A DNA stretch of 64,000 nucleotides. Origin: Micrasema longulum (taxonomy: Eukaryota > Arthropoda > Insecta > Trichoptera > Brachycentridae). Under the pieces are notes generated by a model. It made no database searches and was not told the origin of the DNA. It worked only from the letters and a program-made list of their open reading frames with translations. Below, piece after piece: positions 9,550-20,884 of the stretch. Both the position numbers and the translations under genes were made by a program. The DNA lies in contig JAGVSM010001693.1 in NCBI GenBank assembly GCA_022494885.1, positions 62,001 through 126,000 of the forward strand. The letters run 5' to 3'. The number at the start of each line of letters is the position of its first letter. Positions within the stretch are counted from its first letter, which is position 1.

Positions 9550-10245
9550 CCGATGACACTTTTTTTTTATAATCGGAACATTTTAGAGAAAGATATATGG
9601 AAGTCTAGACATTTGTCTCATGGTGTATTGGTCAGCGCGTTTGCCTACCATGCAAGAGGTCTCGGGTTCGATTCTTGACATGGTTGACATGAAATATTAA
9701 TGTAAAGGGGTGTTTTTACACTAGAAACCTTCATGTAACAAAAAAATATTTAGATATGCTGCGATTGGTGTACCAATTCAGTGCCTTATGCACCATTAGG
9801 TGCGGAAGGGGAATGATGATAATGATGAGGGATTTTACAGAGTTTTTGACCTGTCATTGGCTGGTTTAAGTGGTCACTTTATACACTGTAACATTCATCA
9901 TTTTACCTTTATTCGAATATTCATATTTCTTCAATACTTTTATCTGTTGATTTTTGTGAAGTAAAAAAGCTGAAACCATAATTGATGTGGGTGAGATTCG
10001 TCTGACTGAATTATTTCACCGACTAGGCTACACCTGAAAACGTTTTTCAATGTTTATGTTTCTTCTTTGACTAGTTCATTTAATCAACAGTACTTTTATT
10101 TCAAATTGTAAATATTACACTGTGTGTAAGACCACTTAAACCGGCCATTGACAACTCATAAGCCCTGTAAATGTCTAGACTTCCATATTTTCTTATCTAA
10201 GAAATTCTCAATTTCTGTTGTAATATGTTAATCTTAATATTTCCC
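9550..10245. mobile_element. Foldback family B copy interrupted by a SINE
   Basis: The left arm begins near ACATTTTAGAGAAAGATAT (9578) and stops at TCTAGACATTT (9611). It resumes after the SINE at TTTTACAGAG and continues TGACCTGTCATTGGCTGG. The right arm at 10130-10240 (CCACTTAAACCGGCCATTG, then CTGTTGTAATATGTTAAT) is its inverted counterpart. Inner sequences GGGTGAGATTCGTCTGA and TTGTGAAGTAAAAAAGCTG match the loop of the long copy at 43320-44284. No coding sequence. Confidence 0.7.
9611..9833 (+). mobile_element. SINE family B, complete copy
   Basis: The tRNA-like head has a box A-like CATGGTGTATTGGTC at ~9618 and box B GGTTCGATTC at ~9664. The body contains TGCGATTGGTGTACCAATTC and AGTGCCTTATGCACCATTAG, and the element ends in a GATGATAATGATGAG tail. 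It interrupts a foldback family B element: the host sequence resumes directly after the tail. Other family members are at 19441, 28905, 32640, 36688 and 46378. Confidence 0.82.
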
Positions 10246-10249
10246 GAAG

Positions 10250-10880
10250 GGGCGAAATATAGAAAAGTTTTGTCTCCAAACATTTAGACAAACTTAAAAT
10301 ACTGTTAACCTTTTCAGACCTGAATTACTGTGGATATAGAATATATTTTTTATTCTGTGTGTACTAAAGGAATTATTTAAAAAATTTCTGTATTTTTAAT
10401 GTTTTTTTATCTTTTACACTTTAGAAATTAAACGTTATTTTTTTATTAATAATGGATCTCAAACTGATAATCAACCCACACATTTTATTTAAAATATGTT
10501 ATTATCTTACAATATAATATGTTAAAAAACTTGCCTTACATATCATTAATTTATAAGACCGACAGGAATTCGCTCTCGTGTTTGTCTACAAACATGTGCA
10601 CGTACTCAAAATATTGTTAAGTAAAATTATGCCTAATAATAAAATAATGATTTTTGAAAATGGAATTTTATAAACAATAGTACGGGGTACTGACCCTACT
10701 TAGACTGGCAATGATATAATAAAAAAATGTGTTGATATAATGTATGTATGTAGGTACTCTTTACCTGTTTTTATGTATGATTATCGGTTTTTTGTAAACT
10801 GTTCTTTGTGAAATTTTCAGCCGAAACCGAATTTCGTTTTCTGTTCTAGTTTCGACCGAAACTGAAGCTTATTTAAATAA
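10250..10880. other. Spacer with possible hAT-type end
   Basis: Mostly A+T-rich. At 10820-10870 the sequence CCGAAACCGAATTTCG followed by TTTCGACCGAAACTG resembles the CCGAAA-rich ends of a common insect hAT group, and related sequence in opposite sense occurs at 11395-11505. The pair may mark one old element later split by foldback sequence. No target duplication was found. Confidence 0.3.
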
Positions 10881-11015
10881 ACAATATTTTGAGTTTGTCC
10901 AAATTTTTGTAGACAAGGACTTAAGACAAGGTCATAAGCCCTGTAGATGCCTAGACTTCTAAATTACCTTCTCTTAAATGTTCTTCATCTGTGTTGTAAT
11001 ATGTTATTATTTAAA
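10881..11015 (-). mobile_element. Foldback family B, solo arm
   Basis: Contains ACAATATTTTGAGTTTG, then TTTTTGTAGACAAGGACT, then GGTCATAAGCCCTGTAGATG and TTGTAATATGTTATT. This is the right-hand arm plus the outer end of the family, with no matching left arm nearby, so it is a fragment. Confidence 0.65.
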
Positions 11016-11029
11016 TAAGTTAAAAGTCA

Positions 11030-12039
11030 CTTTGAAACGCCCAAAAGTAGGTGTTTTAAAATACACAAGGAAGTAAAAGGCATAAGTTCAATAAGTACTC
11101 GTAAATTTGTTTATTTTTAGAGGTTTTTGATTCGTTGTTATGGTATACATATAACTTATATGTAACATTTCTTCAATGTACGCTATAGGAAATTTAACTT
11201 ATTAACTATAAAGGAATTACAAAAATATAAATATGGAAGATCTTAGAACTACTTACTGACTTTAGTCAGCAAATCACAAAATCAGTCTAATTTATATTTT
11301 TTTATGTTAGATAATGGCAATACAAAAACAATTTTTTTTGATGAACAATTCGAAAAATTTCTCACCCGAGTACAACCGCACGTAATCCGACACATTCCGA
11401 CCGCAGCTTTCGGCTGAGCCGAACTTTCGGTCAATATTCGACCGAAATCGAAACTCGTTTTACTACCGAAACTGGTTGAAACCGAAACTTTGGTCCGTCA
11501 CTAGTTTGTAGACAAATAAATAAATACCAATTAAAAATATGGGTTTGTATTTTTCCACAGTGGCTTCGTATTTCTACTTTAGTCGAATGTAGGTAAAATT
11601 GCCACTTGACTAACAATAATTTACACTCCAAACATATCTTTTAACAGCTACTCGTATTTATTATATCTACATGCACATAATATCTATTTTCGATGTTTTT
11701 ATAAGTCTAAATAATTTATATCACTTCCTTGGTGTTTTTATTCTGATTTTCCATTACTGTAATTGCTAGTCCTTCACTGTTGTAACAATGCAGGCATTGT
11801 TTTTCCTATAAAAATATTTAGTTTTTTAAACACGGATGCCTGTGGGCGTGGGGCGCGCGGGACCGTAACTAGTAACTACCTTCTAATGCCATTATTTTTT
11901 ATTACATTCTGCGAAAATTGTCTCTCATGCTTACTATGTATCTATTTTGCTTCCGTTGATTGCTTATACTTAAATTTTATACAATTTATTTATTAGTAAT
12001 AAAATATACGAGACTATTTTAGGCTTAGAGTATATACAT
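11030..12039. other. No gene; CCGAAA-rich repeat end at 11395-11505
   Basis: The only structured part is 11395-11505, where TTTCGGTC/GACCGAAA words alternate, ending GGTCCGTCACTAG. The complement starts CTAGTGACGGACC, which resembles some hAT-type termini. The rest is A+T-rich without supported coding or inverted repeats. Confidence 0.35.
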
Positions 12040-12437
12040 CTGTAGAGGGATAACAAAACATTTTACCAATCCAATGCATGTTGCCAGTTATAGCGGACTC
12101 ATTTTTTACAATATGTTTGAAATGAGAGAAAGGTAGACAAAAAAAATCTGTGGGTACGGTCCTCATTTTTTGTTTTGTAGGCGATTTTAGAATTTTACGA
12201 AGCTCATTGTTTACGTACGCGCCCAGTATTGTTTCGAACTGTCAAACGCTCTGTCGGTATTTTGATGATTGTTTAACGTATTTAGTGCTAATTACATCAA
12301 AATTCATTATGCCGACTTGTGCCATGAAAGGAAAGGATTTTTGTCTCCCTTTCTCTCATTTAAAACACATTGTAAAAAATGAGTCCGCTATAACCGGCAA
12401 CATGCGATTAGTAAAATGTTTTGTTATCCCTCTACAG
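12040..12437. mobile_element. MITE with ~105-bp inverted repeats and a THAP-like start codon region
   Basis: The ends CTGTAGAGGGATAAC and GTTATCCCTCTACAG are exact complements. Homology continues inward for about 100 bases on both sides (ATAGCGGACTCATTTTTTAC against TGTAAAAAATGAGTCCGCTA). Just inside the right arm, an ATG at 12309 begins MPTCAMKG, which resembles the first residues of insect THAP-domain proteins, before running into the arm sequence. THAP domains are used by P-element-type transposases, so this may be a deletion derivative of such an element. That link is an inference; no 8-bp target duplication was seen. Confidence 0.8.
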
Positions 12438-12544
12438 ATTTTAGGTCATTTTCCCAGAGTTTTTGGTAAAAAAACTCATTTAGGAATGACATTTTTTTTT
12501 GCGTAAAATAGGTACATGCATTTAATTTTAGATTTTATGTATTT

Positions 12545-13020
12545 GTAATTTATTTATTTATTTCTTATATATACGCCCCAGGCCAATTACAACAGTTATA
12601 TGAAGAAACACGCGTACAAGAAACTAAACAAAAAAAACCAAAACTATGTAGCAAAGACAAGCGAGAGAAATAAAATAATAAAAAAATTAAAACTAAAAAT
12701 GGTATACAATATATTCATAACCACGATCAACATATAAGACTTAAAGCTAACCCATGCCAAACATCTTCATCCCACATTGTGTTAATGGCGAAGAGAGTTG
12801 CAATTATGTGTATTTTCTGTGCTTTGTGACTTATTGTTTTATGTAGGATCTTCATTTTATTTGTAAGTACACGCATATACTTTATTATGTCTTGGATTTG
12901 ATCAATTTTAATCAGAGATAACATATTTAAAAAACCCCTTAAAAATTGTGGTAATGCATAATTAATGGAGTTTTCTGAAATACGGTTATTAATTACATTA
13001 TGGAAAAATGCAAGACCCAT
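12545..13020 (-). repeat. LINE 3'-end-like repeat, family D
   Basis: Positions 12545-12780 match 39866-40100 over most of their length. Shared words include GGCCAATTACAACAGTTA-type and TAAGACTT followed by AGCTAA.CCATGCCAA, and both begin with TTTATTTAT runs, which on the minus strand form an A-rich 3' tail. The 97-codon minus-strand frame (13020-12727) has no recognised domain. It is probably the 3' portion of an unidentified LINE. Confidence 0.5.
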
Positions 13021-13590
13021 ACTTACTGGTGTACGAGTACATGTCTAGAAATATGAATAAATTACATTTCAAAAATATTTTTTATTTTGTGATGCGACAT
13101 TTTTTAATTTTTATACATTTGTATAAACCACTCTAATTTTATATGAAATTTTTACCGGTTTCGAGGTTAAGACGAAGCAATGAACTCGAAACCATTTGAC
13201 GAACTCAACATTAATTAAGTTGTCTAGTCAAATTTATCAACAAAAAAGTATGGAAATATAATTATGATAAGGGTTAAGACATGATGCTATATGTATGTGT
13301 GCCCCCCCCCCCCCTTATTTAAAAAAAAAATCTGTTGTGTTTTGTATATGTCCATGATAACTCCAAAAATGACTTTTTAAAGAAGTATGTTTTATCATGC
13401 TTGTAACAAATACAAAAAATATATATAAGCATATTCATTTTTTTATTAAATTATAACTGTGACTTGTAGTAGTGCTGTAGTTATCATTTATAGGTAAAAT
13501 TCTTATATTTAAAAAAAAATCGTTCAGAAAAGTGTCCATAGCAAAATTTACAATTTAGAAGTTATCATGTCACTCGTATTTACTAAACAC
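13021..13590. other. No gene; contains a 13-base C run
   Basis: A+T-rich spacer. At 13302-13314 there is a run of 13 C, followed shortly by a long A run, which is unusual in this composition but is low-complexity sequence. Confidence 0.5.
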
Positions 13591-13593
13591 CCC

Positions 13594-14022
13594 AGAATGA
13601 GGAACTTCAGCCCTTCGGGAAATTCAATGCAATAAATGTTTTCTTACGCGCGGTAAAAATTGGAGCATCAAATTGTACCGCAAAGTTTCCTGAAAATGTA
13701 CGAAAAAAATAATAATAAATATTTTGACAAAAACGAACTACTTTGAACGGCGTCACTGGTTTATACAAATCAACCAATGATATGAGAGTTACGGAATATT
13801 TCCGGTTTGCTTGCAGTCAACGGACCAATTGACGGAACTGATCGAGAATAAGCGGAAGAGAACCTCTGACGTCACTCGCGGAATTATTTCAGAAATACAA
13901 AACTTAAAAAAATCATAGCGCCTTTAATACGGCATATAAAAATAAAAAGAATTTTGGCAATATTTAACAGTCTATTAACAAATAAAAATATGTAATAAAA
14001 AAACATTGAACTTCCTCATTCT
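13594..14022. mobile_element. MITE family C, complete copy
   Basis: Ends are AATGAGGAACTTCAG and TTGAACTTCCTCATT. The body carries GCCCTTCGGGAAATT, AATGTACGAAAAAAATAAT, CAACCAATGATATGAGAG and CTCTGACGTCACTCGCGG. The same order is found at 38967-39453, and partial copies at 21690-21860, 33464-33640 and 33699-34050. Non-coding; superfamily not assigned, as I could not read a consistent target duplication. Confidence 0.8.
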
Positions 14023-14600
14023 TTAATTTAGGTACTTACACATATTAATGCAATTACACAACTTGTACAAGGACTCTTGAAATAGTTTATAATAAAGATG
14101 GCGTTAATGTTTGTTACATTTACATGTTAATGTAATTAAAATGACGGTTGTTTCATTTAGTTTATTTTACATTTCGGATAGATGCTTACCTAAATACCTA
14201 CAAATTACATTTCTGATCTTAACAAATAGTAATAGTCATTCCTCGCCAAAATCTGTAGGTACGCAGTGTTTTTTGTCGTAATTTTTCACGACTAAAGCCA
14301 TATGTAATCTTTTTTGGATAGTTGCTGTAGCATAATTGCGTAATTATCCTTTGCCATTACTTCATGCAACAGTAGATAATGACCAAGTTCACATTTAATA
14401 GATTCTTTGTAATATGTTTTAAAGTATTATATTTTTGACAGGTTCCACAACCTTTAATAAAATAAAATCGCATTAAAAAAATAATTAAAAAAGCACTCAG
14501 TACTTATGTGCTTTCTATGATTCAATGCTTCGCCGATTTTAGTGATCATTTTACTGTAAATACATACTTACGTAGGTGTAAGAAGGAAAGGTTTTGATTT
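14023..14600. other. No recognisable feature
   Basis: A+T-rich spacer without supported coding sequence, inverted repeats or match to the other repeat families in the window. Confidence 0.45.
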
Positions 14601-15420
14601 GTACTTGATTTTATTTATTTATACTTTTACATTGTTTGTATTCTTTTTTCATACATAATAATGTTCTCTCACTGGGGTGTCCCGTGCCGAGGGAAACATT
14701 TTACAAAATGTGAAACATGCCTTTAAATTAGTTGTTTAACAACGTTAACATAATAATTTAAAAAAAACTTAATTAATCTAACTAACCTAATAATCATTAA
14801 CATAATAAACAATATAAACTAAAAAAAAAACATAAAAAACATAACCAATTTATATTGACCAAATTTCATAAACAGTACACACATTTTACCTATTTGGCTT
14901 GATCCACTCATCGATCCGTGCGCAACCCACCTCCACTATCCATTTCTTAATAGCAATTTTATATTGTGAGTACTTACTAATTGTCCTTGTAGATAATGGA
15001 AGTAGATTGTACACTTTAACCGTGTAGTAAGCCTATCCTCTTTGACCGAAGGTTGTATTAATTTTTGTTTTTTTTTGCAGCATCAGGGTGGAGTATCTAG
15101 TAACTCTTGTATTTGTGGAAGGAGTTATGGAAGGTACAGAATAATGTTTGTGTGCCTATAGTAACAGAGCTTTTATATAAAATTGTTTTATAGATTTTAC
15201 ATTAAAATTTTCGAATATACCGAGGGAGCTAATTCTGATTGGGACTCTTAAGATAATTTTTATTAAAGCTTTTTGTGCAATTATTATTTGTTTGATCTGT
15301 GTGTCATTTGCACATCCCCATCCAATTATTCCATATTCCAAAACTGATTGACTTGTTGCAAAATATACTTTTACAAGTTCTTTTAGGCTAATTATATTTC
15401 TTATTATTAAAATAATTGCA
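14601..15420 (-). pseudogene. Jockey/CR1-like LINE, RT C-terminal region and 3' end
   Basis: On the minus strand 15400-15156 encodes SVLEYGIIGWGCANDTQIKQ, then IAQKALIKIILRVP. This is the C-terminal block that follows the RT domain in Jockey/CR1-type LINEs. After a TAG, the same frame continues HKHYSVPSITPSTNTR, FGQRG, YYTVKVYNLLPL and KIAIKKWIVEVG. The last part (14900-14940) and the 3' untranslated part (14650-14720, GTCCCGTGCCGAGGGAAAC) recur at 32839-33050. No upstream RT core is present: a 5'-truncated dead copy. Assignment to Jockey versus CR1 is uncertain. Confidence 0.8.
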
Positions 15421-15424
15421 CAAT

Positions 15425-15939
15425 TATTGCATTATTGTTTACTGATTTAATCCTTAAGCTAGATTCACATAGGGATAATACAGTAAATAGGTCAATATTG
15501 TCTTGTAGTTCATTCGTGAACGTAGCGAAAATGAATATGCGACGAGGTTTGTTGTTTGTTACGAGGGAGTTCGCGAAAAATGTTATTTCTTTTATACCAA
15601 GATGTCCTGGAATTGCTGGAAGACAAACTAAACATCTGCCTATCTATCTCCGGGACAATGTCTCTGCCAATTGTCCTGTTCTCCAAGTTGCTGTTAACAC
15701 GTGGACAATAGGTCGGATACTGGGTCAGAACAATATCGCATTGTTTCGTGTATACGCTACTTAAAAAAAAAGATATATAAAATTAAATAGGTTTTTTTTT
15801 TCTATTACAATCTATTTTTATGTATTAAGTCAATGTTATAATTGCAAAAAAGAGACTAGTTCTTGTGCTTGGAGAGTGACTCGCACTGTTATAGTTATTT
15901 AGTGATTTGAAGTTATGTAATTTCGAATATACATGTTAT
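15425..15939. other. No supported feature; 109-codon frame of unknown status
   Basis: A plus-strand frame at 15435-15764 is less A+T-rich than its surroundings but has no recognised motif, and its composition does not suggest a protein. The stretch may be an old DNA-element remnant; I could not define its ends. Confidence 0.3.
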
Positions 15940-16250
15940 TATTATTTTATTTTTACATCTGAGCATGTTTTTCATTCATTATTTTAATTCTTAACTTTTA
16001 ATTACTTTTACAAATTTTCTTATTTTTTTTTTCTTTAATTTTAATTTTTAAACAACTTCTATTTATGCTTTTTTTCCTTCTCTTTTTTGTACTTTAATTA
16101 ATAACCTTACATATAATTACTTTATAATATGGAAACTTCGCTGGTCCATTAGATTTAAGTCTAACTGTGTAAAATATAAAACTTTGTAAATGTACTGTAT
16201 GTTTCTTAAATAAAAGAAAATAAAAAACAAACAAAATAAATAAATAAAAT
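15940..16250 (+). mobile_element. LINE 3' end, same family as 5770-6482
   Basis: Matches 6215-6470 across nearly its full length (CTGAGCATGTTTTTCATTC, TGTACTTTAATTAATAACC, ACTGTGTAAAATATAAAA) and ends with TTTCTTAAATAAAAG and A-rich sequence. It is a 5'-truncated 3' untranslated segment with a poly(A)-like tail. Confidence 0.6.
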
Positions 16251-16790
16251 AAATACATGCGAAAAAAAATAATACACGAAATAAAAAGAAAAATAGAAAA
16301 TAATAATACAGTTATACTAATTAAAATAGAATGCTATTTTTACTCGGCACTTTACTGTTTTCTTTATATTAAGCAAAATGTAATATTCAGAGTTCAGAGT
16401 AATATGCGCATGTTTTTTTTATTAAGAATAAATTCTTCACACTCAGGCTTAGGTTGTCTACATTGTTTTCCGAACTTAAAATACTTTGTAGTTTCTAATG
16501 ACCTGGAATATCTAAAATCCGGTTATAAGTACTCATAGTACTTTTTGTATCGTTTTTTAAATTGCCAAATTACTCTAAAAACAATAATTGCTTGTGGTGA
16601 ATGGAACGAACAGTGACTATTATCTATGAATAATTTAGACGCATATTTATTTTTATATTCTCAATACTTACAGTGTTTATCAGATATAACAATAATTAAA
16701 AATGTGAAATATATTTTTTATACCGTGGCTGCCAAAGATTACACTATTCTAAGGCAGTAAAAAACATATTATCATGCATACTGAATTCAT
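16251..16790. other. No recognisable feature
   Basis: A+T-rich. The frame at 16257-16538 starts inside the A-rich tail of the preceding LINE fragment and shows no domain. Confidence 0.45.
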
Positions 16791-16794
16791 CATT

Positions 16795-17310
16795 CCATGT
16801 CCGCTCCCTAGTTGGAGCAAGTGGTGTCCACAAAGAGCCTCCATGCATCTCTATCGGCTGCCAGCTTCTGTGCGTCCTCCCAAGGCAGGTTCACGTCCCG
16901 CAGTTCTGACATAAACTGCCGACAAACAGTCAGCAGCGGACGTCCAGGCCCCCGATTACAATGGGAAGTTAACAGAGTTATCTTCGACTGTGTATAAAGA
17001 AAAATCGATATTTGTGTACGAAAATGAGTATATTTGCATGAACGTTTAAAGTATCTTCATCGGTAGTCTATAATTAAACGTGTTTATAAGAAAAAAATGA
17101 ATGCATATTCTGCTTTTCATACAGAAAACTTAATTTTACTTTGTAGATAAAATTGAAGATAAATGTTAACTTCCCATTGTAATCGGGGCCCTGGAGTCCC
17201 AGGACGTCGAGAACCTGATGCCTCGTAAAGTAGGCAAGCGTGGTTAAGGCTCTAAGGAGGTGTCCGCAGTACATAGCCAAGCCTTCCGTATTGCCTCCGC
17301 TCGATGACAG
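16795..17310 (-). pseudogene. LINE 3'-terminal coding remnant, interrupted by a MITE
   Basis: The minus strand encodes a LINE C-terminal stretch (LRDVNLPWEDAQKLAADRDA, then WRLFVDTTCSN, stop) in 16950-16800. The upstream part lies at 17310-17190 (GGCATCAGGTTCTCGACGTC). The same sequence in one piece lies at 45118-45330, where it ends in a GAT repeat tail. Here it is cut in two by the MITE at 16950-17189. Confidence 0.65.
16950..17189. mobile_element. MITE family F, ~240 bp
   Basis: Ends CCCCGATTACAATGGGAAG and CTTCCCATTGTAATCGGG are complements, followed inward by TTAACAGAGTTATCTTC against AAGATAAATGTTAAC. It splits the LINE remnant described above. Related ends occur at 23984-24352, 25787-26010, 26420-26475 and 29690-29752. 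Confidence 0.8.
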
Positions 17311-17324
17311 TTGTCACTGGAGTT

Positions 17325-17552
17325 TTCTGCGTTTTTTTAATTTTTTTAAGGAATAACCCGCTAAGCCTCTATTTTGAGGCTTGTCAGCAGGTGGGATAGA
17401 GGGGATATGGAAGAAGGTAATGAAAAATACACCACAACACCCAGACCAATTGAGAAAAAAATCTTTCTTGGATTTTTTTCTTGCAACTGGCGGGAATCGA
17501 ACCCGCGACGCCAGTTTCACAGATAGCCGTCTAACCAACTGCGCCACGGCGC
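17325..17552 (-). mobile_element. SINE family C
   Basis: On the minus strand the head reads GGCGCCGTGGCGCAGTTGG (box A) and GGGTTCGATTCCCGCC (box B, with a fully paired T-arm). The body follows (CTTTCTTGG..AATTGGTCTGGGTGTTG) and ends GCCTCAAAATAGAGGCTTAG with a T/A-rich end. The acceptor arms do not pair, so this is a tRNA-derived SINE and not a tRNA gene. A decayed copy sits at 42752-42886. Confidence 0.85.
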
Positions 17553-17559
17553 CTGTTCG

Positions 17560-19435
17560 TTCTCTTATTACTTCATTCCTTACAAAGTCAAATCACCACA
17601 CACCCAAGCTTCTTCTGAGATCCCTATTTTCAAAACTCAGTAAATTATAATAAATATATTTTAGTAATAATAATACTAATACAATATTATTATATTATTT
17701 TATCTCATGACATTTCTCATAACCAGTAACTACTTATTACATTTTTTGTAGATTTCTTACATTGTTATAAAAAATATTACATTTAGAAATCTCATGTTTG
17801 TAGTACAAATGAATTATTTTACTTAAAAGTAGGCACTTAAGCTATTTAAATGTTATTATTATTCTGCTAAATGATTTAAATACAATTATGTAATTTTCAT
17901 CTAAATGTATGTATTACGCGGATATGCAATATAATTTCTTTTGAATTTATCTGACGCATTGCATCGTTATAGATAAGCGGTTTCCTTTCATTGGAAAACC
18001 TTGTCACCTACGATAGTATTCAATGCAATGTCTACATCTCTTCAGTGATCGACAAATTATGGTGTCAAAACCCTTTTATGCACGTGGCATCTAATAAATT
18101 TATCCTTTACTTTTCTTATAAGCAATATCTTTGTTATAGTTTATTCGAAAGTTATACGAACCTAGAAAGCTTTGAAGATTTTGTGCAACACTTATTTTCA
18201 CGTGTTATCCAAACAGTGATTAGTTTGTCATGAAGTATCTAGTACCTATATAACATTAATGATAGGTAGGAGAGGCTCCGATAGAAATAAATGAAGGACT
18301 TAATGGTTGAGAAACCTTAGACAATGGTTAAAATAATTGACGAAGTCAGTCTTTTATAATATGTATACATAGGCAAAAGTAAAAAAATCTTTTCTTTTAG
18401 ATGTGATTTCAAGGTTAACGTTGCTATTTTCGAGTAAAATTTGAATGGACCTCTACTCGATAAAAACTCAAACTTTATACGGATGCCTAGTGCGGCCCGA
18501 AATATTGCCCATAATCAACTGTCATTACCAACAGTAAACACACTTAAATTCACAAATTCATCTCCTAAATTGAGAAAAAATAGTATCTGAATGAAATATG
18601 TTGATATAAGTAATGTTTTTAAGCAACATAATACACATGACGGGACAATAAATGCCAAAAATCAATGTAAATCATGGGAAAATATTCAAAATCAATTACC
18701 TGTGAAAACTGACTCCTTTAACACCTTTGACGCTCCTACTGCTGCAACCAAACATACTGCAATTCACCATAGTCGATTTTTATTTATTATAACGTAAATA
18801 TCCAAGTTATTTACAAACAAAGCCAAGCACAGCGACAAAAGCATCCGATAAACCGTTATTTGTATGTTAAACAATACAAAATGGCCGCCAATTTGTTGCT
18901 AACCAACATCACTTGCGTTCTATGAAACATAGTGATAGGGCTTCTCTATAGGTTGACGCATTATTGCTCTGAGAACTTAACGCTAACTTACGATGTTTGT
19001 AATTGCAAAACTTGATTATTTTTCTTGGTGTCATTTTGAAACATCTATCATGTATTTTTTTGATAATTTGATTAAAAAATTAATCTACAATCATCACAGC
19101 ACACACAATGAACGATAACTGATAACATCGTTGTGGTTTTATGATGTTTGCCGGTAATTGTTAAAAAATACCATTCAATAAAATTTATGCTCGGCGTCTA
19201 GTATTTATTACTAATCGCTACATACCATTTTAACCACAGTCGCGTCGCGTCGACGGATTTCCAGCGTGCGCCAGACGTAAAGTCGTCGTTTGCCATGTGC
19301 AGTAAGGTCATACCAAAAGTCAACCACGACACGTCATCGTCATGTCAACTACACATAAATACGCAGCAACAAAAAAATAGAAAAATCGCTATCATCAATG
19401 CCTATTGTGTGCGCCCAGCCTAAGTTATACGTGGT
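17560..19435. other. Longest stretch without a recognised element (1.9 kb)
   Basis: A+T-rich with a CpG-richer part at 19230-19340 (GTCGCGTCGCGTCGACGG). Open frames at 17991-18233 and 18591-18797 have no domain signal. This could hold unrecognised non-coding host sequence, but I cannot support a gene. Confidence 0.4.
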
Positions 19436-19440
19436 AGGTC

Positions 19441-19512
19441 ATCATCATCTTAATTTCCTTTTCCGCACCCATTGGTGCATATGGCACTGAATTGGTGCGC
19501 TTCATAGGTACT
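19441..19512 (-). mobile_element. SINE family B, 3' tail fragment
   Basis: The complement reads GCGCACCAATTCAGTGCC, ATATGCACCAATGGGTGC and a GATGATGATG tail, matching the end of the complete copy at 9611-9833. No tRNA-like head remains. Confidence 0.7.
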
Positions 19513-19514
19513 AG

Positions 19515-20795
19515 GTTATTTTGTATTTCAAATTTATTTTTTATTTATTTACTTAAGTTAGTTAATATTACATTGTATATTAACTAATATATTTACAATT
19601 ATAACAAATACTTATTAAATATTTCTTACATAACTACATTATTACAATAAACATAACATTTTTTTTTAAATCCGTAAGTTTTCTTTCATTCTTCATACTT
19701 TCAGGCATCTCATCATACAGTTTTAACCCTTTATACATTAAGCTATTTTGTGATTTTGTTTTTTTCTTAAGTGGTAGTCTTATCCTATTTCTATTTCTTG
19801 TCCTATATTTATGTACATTTCTATTTAATATAATTTCACTTATAAAATACTTTGGCATGAGATTATTAAACACTTTATATATAAATACAAATACATTATA
19901 CAATAGTTTTTTCTTTATTCCTATCCAGTTCATTGTTTTCTCATTTTTTCAACACTATTATATTTGCTTTTTTTCAGTATAATTCTCATTGCTCTATTTT
20001 GTAGTATTTCAAACTTGTTTATGTCTCCCTCGTTAGCTAAATATAATATAGTAGAGCAATAGTCCCAATGAGGGGCAATTATTGTTTTGTATATAAGTTC
20101 TGCACTCTTTTTATTTATTTTTTTTCGAATTCTTCCTAGGAAGAAAATCTTTTTTGAAATTTTCTTATGTATATATTCAAAGTGTGATGTTAAATTTAAT
20201 CTGGAGTCAAGAATAATTCCTAAGTATTTCATTTCATCAACCCTTTCAATAATTTTACCATCAATATTTACATTCATTGTTATGCCATGTGCTTTATTAC
20301 CTATTTCCATATATTTTGTTTTACTAACATTTAATTTCAATTTATTTATCTTTAGCCATGACGATATGTTCTGTAGATCTTCATTCAATTTATTAATTGA
20401 GTCTTCATAGTTTTCTCCCGCTATATATATATAAGGGTATCATCTGCGAATAGTCGTACTTTGCAGTGCTTTATTATCTGTGTGATGTCGTTTATATATA
20501 TAATGAACAATATTGGTCCTAGCACTGATCCTTGGGGGACACCTAGTTCATTTTCAATCGGTTCCGATTCTGAGTTATCTATTTTTGTTATTTGGTTCCT
20601 TTCACTTAGATATTCTTGAAACAGTTTGATAGCACTATTAGATAGTCTAAGTATTCTTAGTTTTTGTATTAGTTTTTTTCTATCTATCGTTTCAAATGCC
20701 CTCTGAAAATCTAGAAATACAGCTAATATAAACTTATTTTTATCTATATTATTTTTCCATGTATCTATCACAATTTGACCCTATAAGGCTATTTC
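19515..20795 (-). pseudogene. LINE reverse transcriptase, 5'-truncated, frameshifted
   Basis: Three consecutive minus-strand frames together give most of a non-LTR RT. 20771-20421 carries FLDFQRAFETIDRKKL, GVPQGSVLGPILFIIYIND and the catalytic LFADDTLIY. 20388-19930 carries WLKINKLKLNVSKTKY, MKYLGIILDS and YKTIIAPHWDYCSTILY. 19933-19634 carries RLPLKKKTKSQNSLMYKG and LKLYDEMPESMKN, the usual C-terminal end. The first break is one extra TA in a TATATATATA run at 20425-20437, directly after FADD. The second is a small indel near 19930. N-terminal RT blocks and the endonuclease are absent. It is a recent-looking dead copy, related to the LINE at 35635-36684. Clade is Jockey/CR1-like, not certain. 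Confidence 0.88.
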
Positions 20796-20884
20796 CCCCT
20801 TTTTACATTCGATGAATTCTCTCTGACCGGCTATTATTTATCTTGTTTTTGTCAAAAAATTAAAACATTGTTTATTGCTATATA

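Noticed and set aside
13302..13314. Run of 13 C in A+T-rich DNA
   Set aside because: Homopolymer; could be slippage or sequencing noise and explains nothing else.
17476..17548. Possible tRNA gene on the minus strand
   Set aside because: Good T-arm and boxes A and B, but no acceptor stem and a SINE body shared with 42752-42886.
19441..19520. SINE B tails next to LINE RT 3' ends at 19441 and 36688, suggesting a LINE-SINE partnership
   Set aside because: The SINE tail is on the LINE's strand at one locus and on the opposite strand at the other, so adjacency is likely chance.
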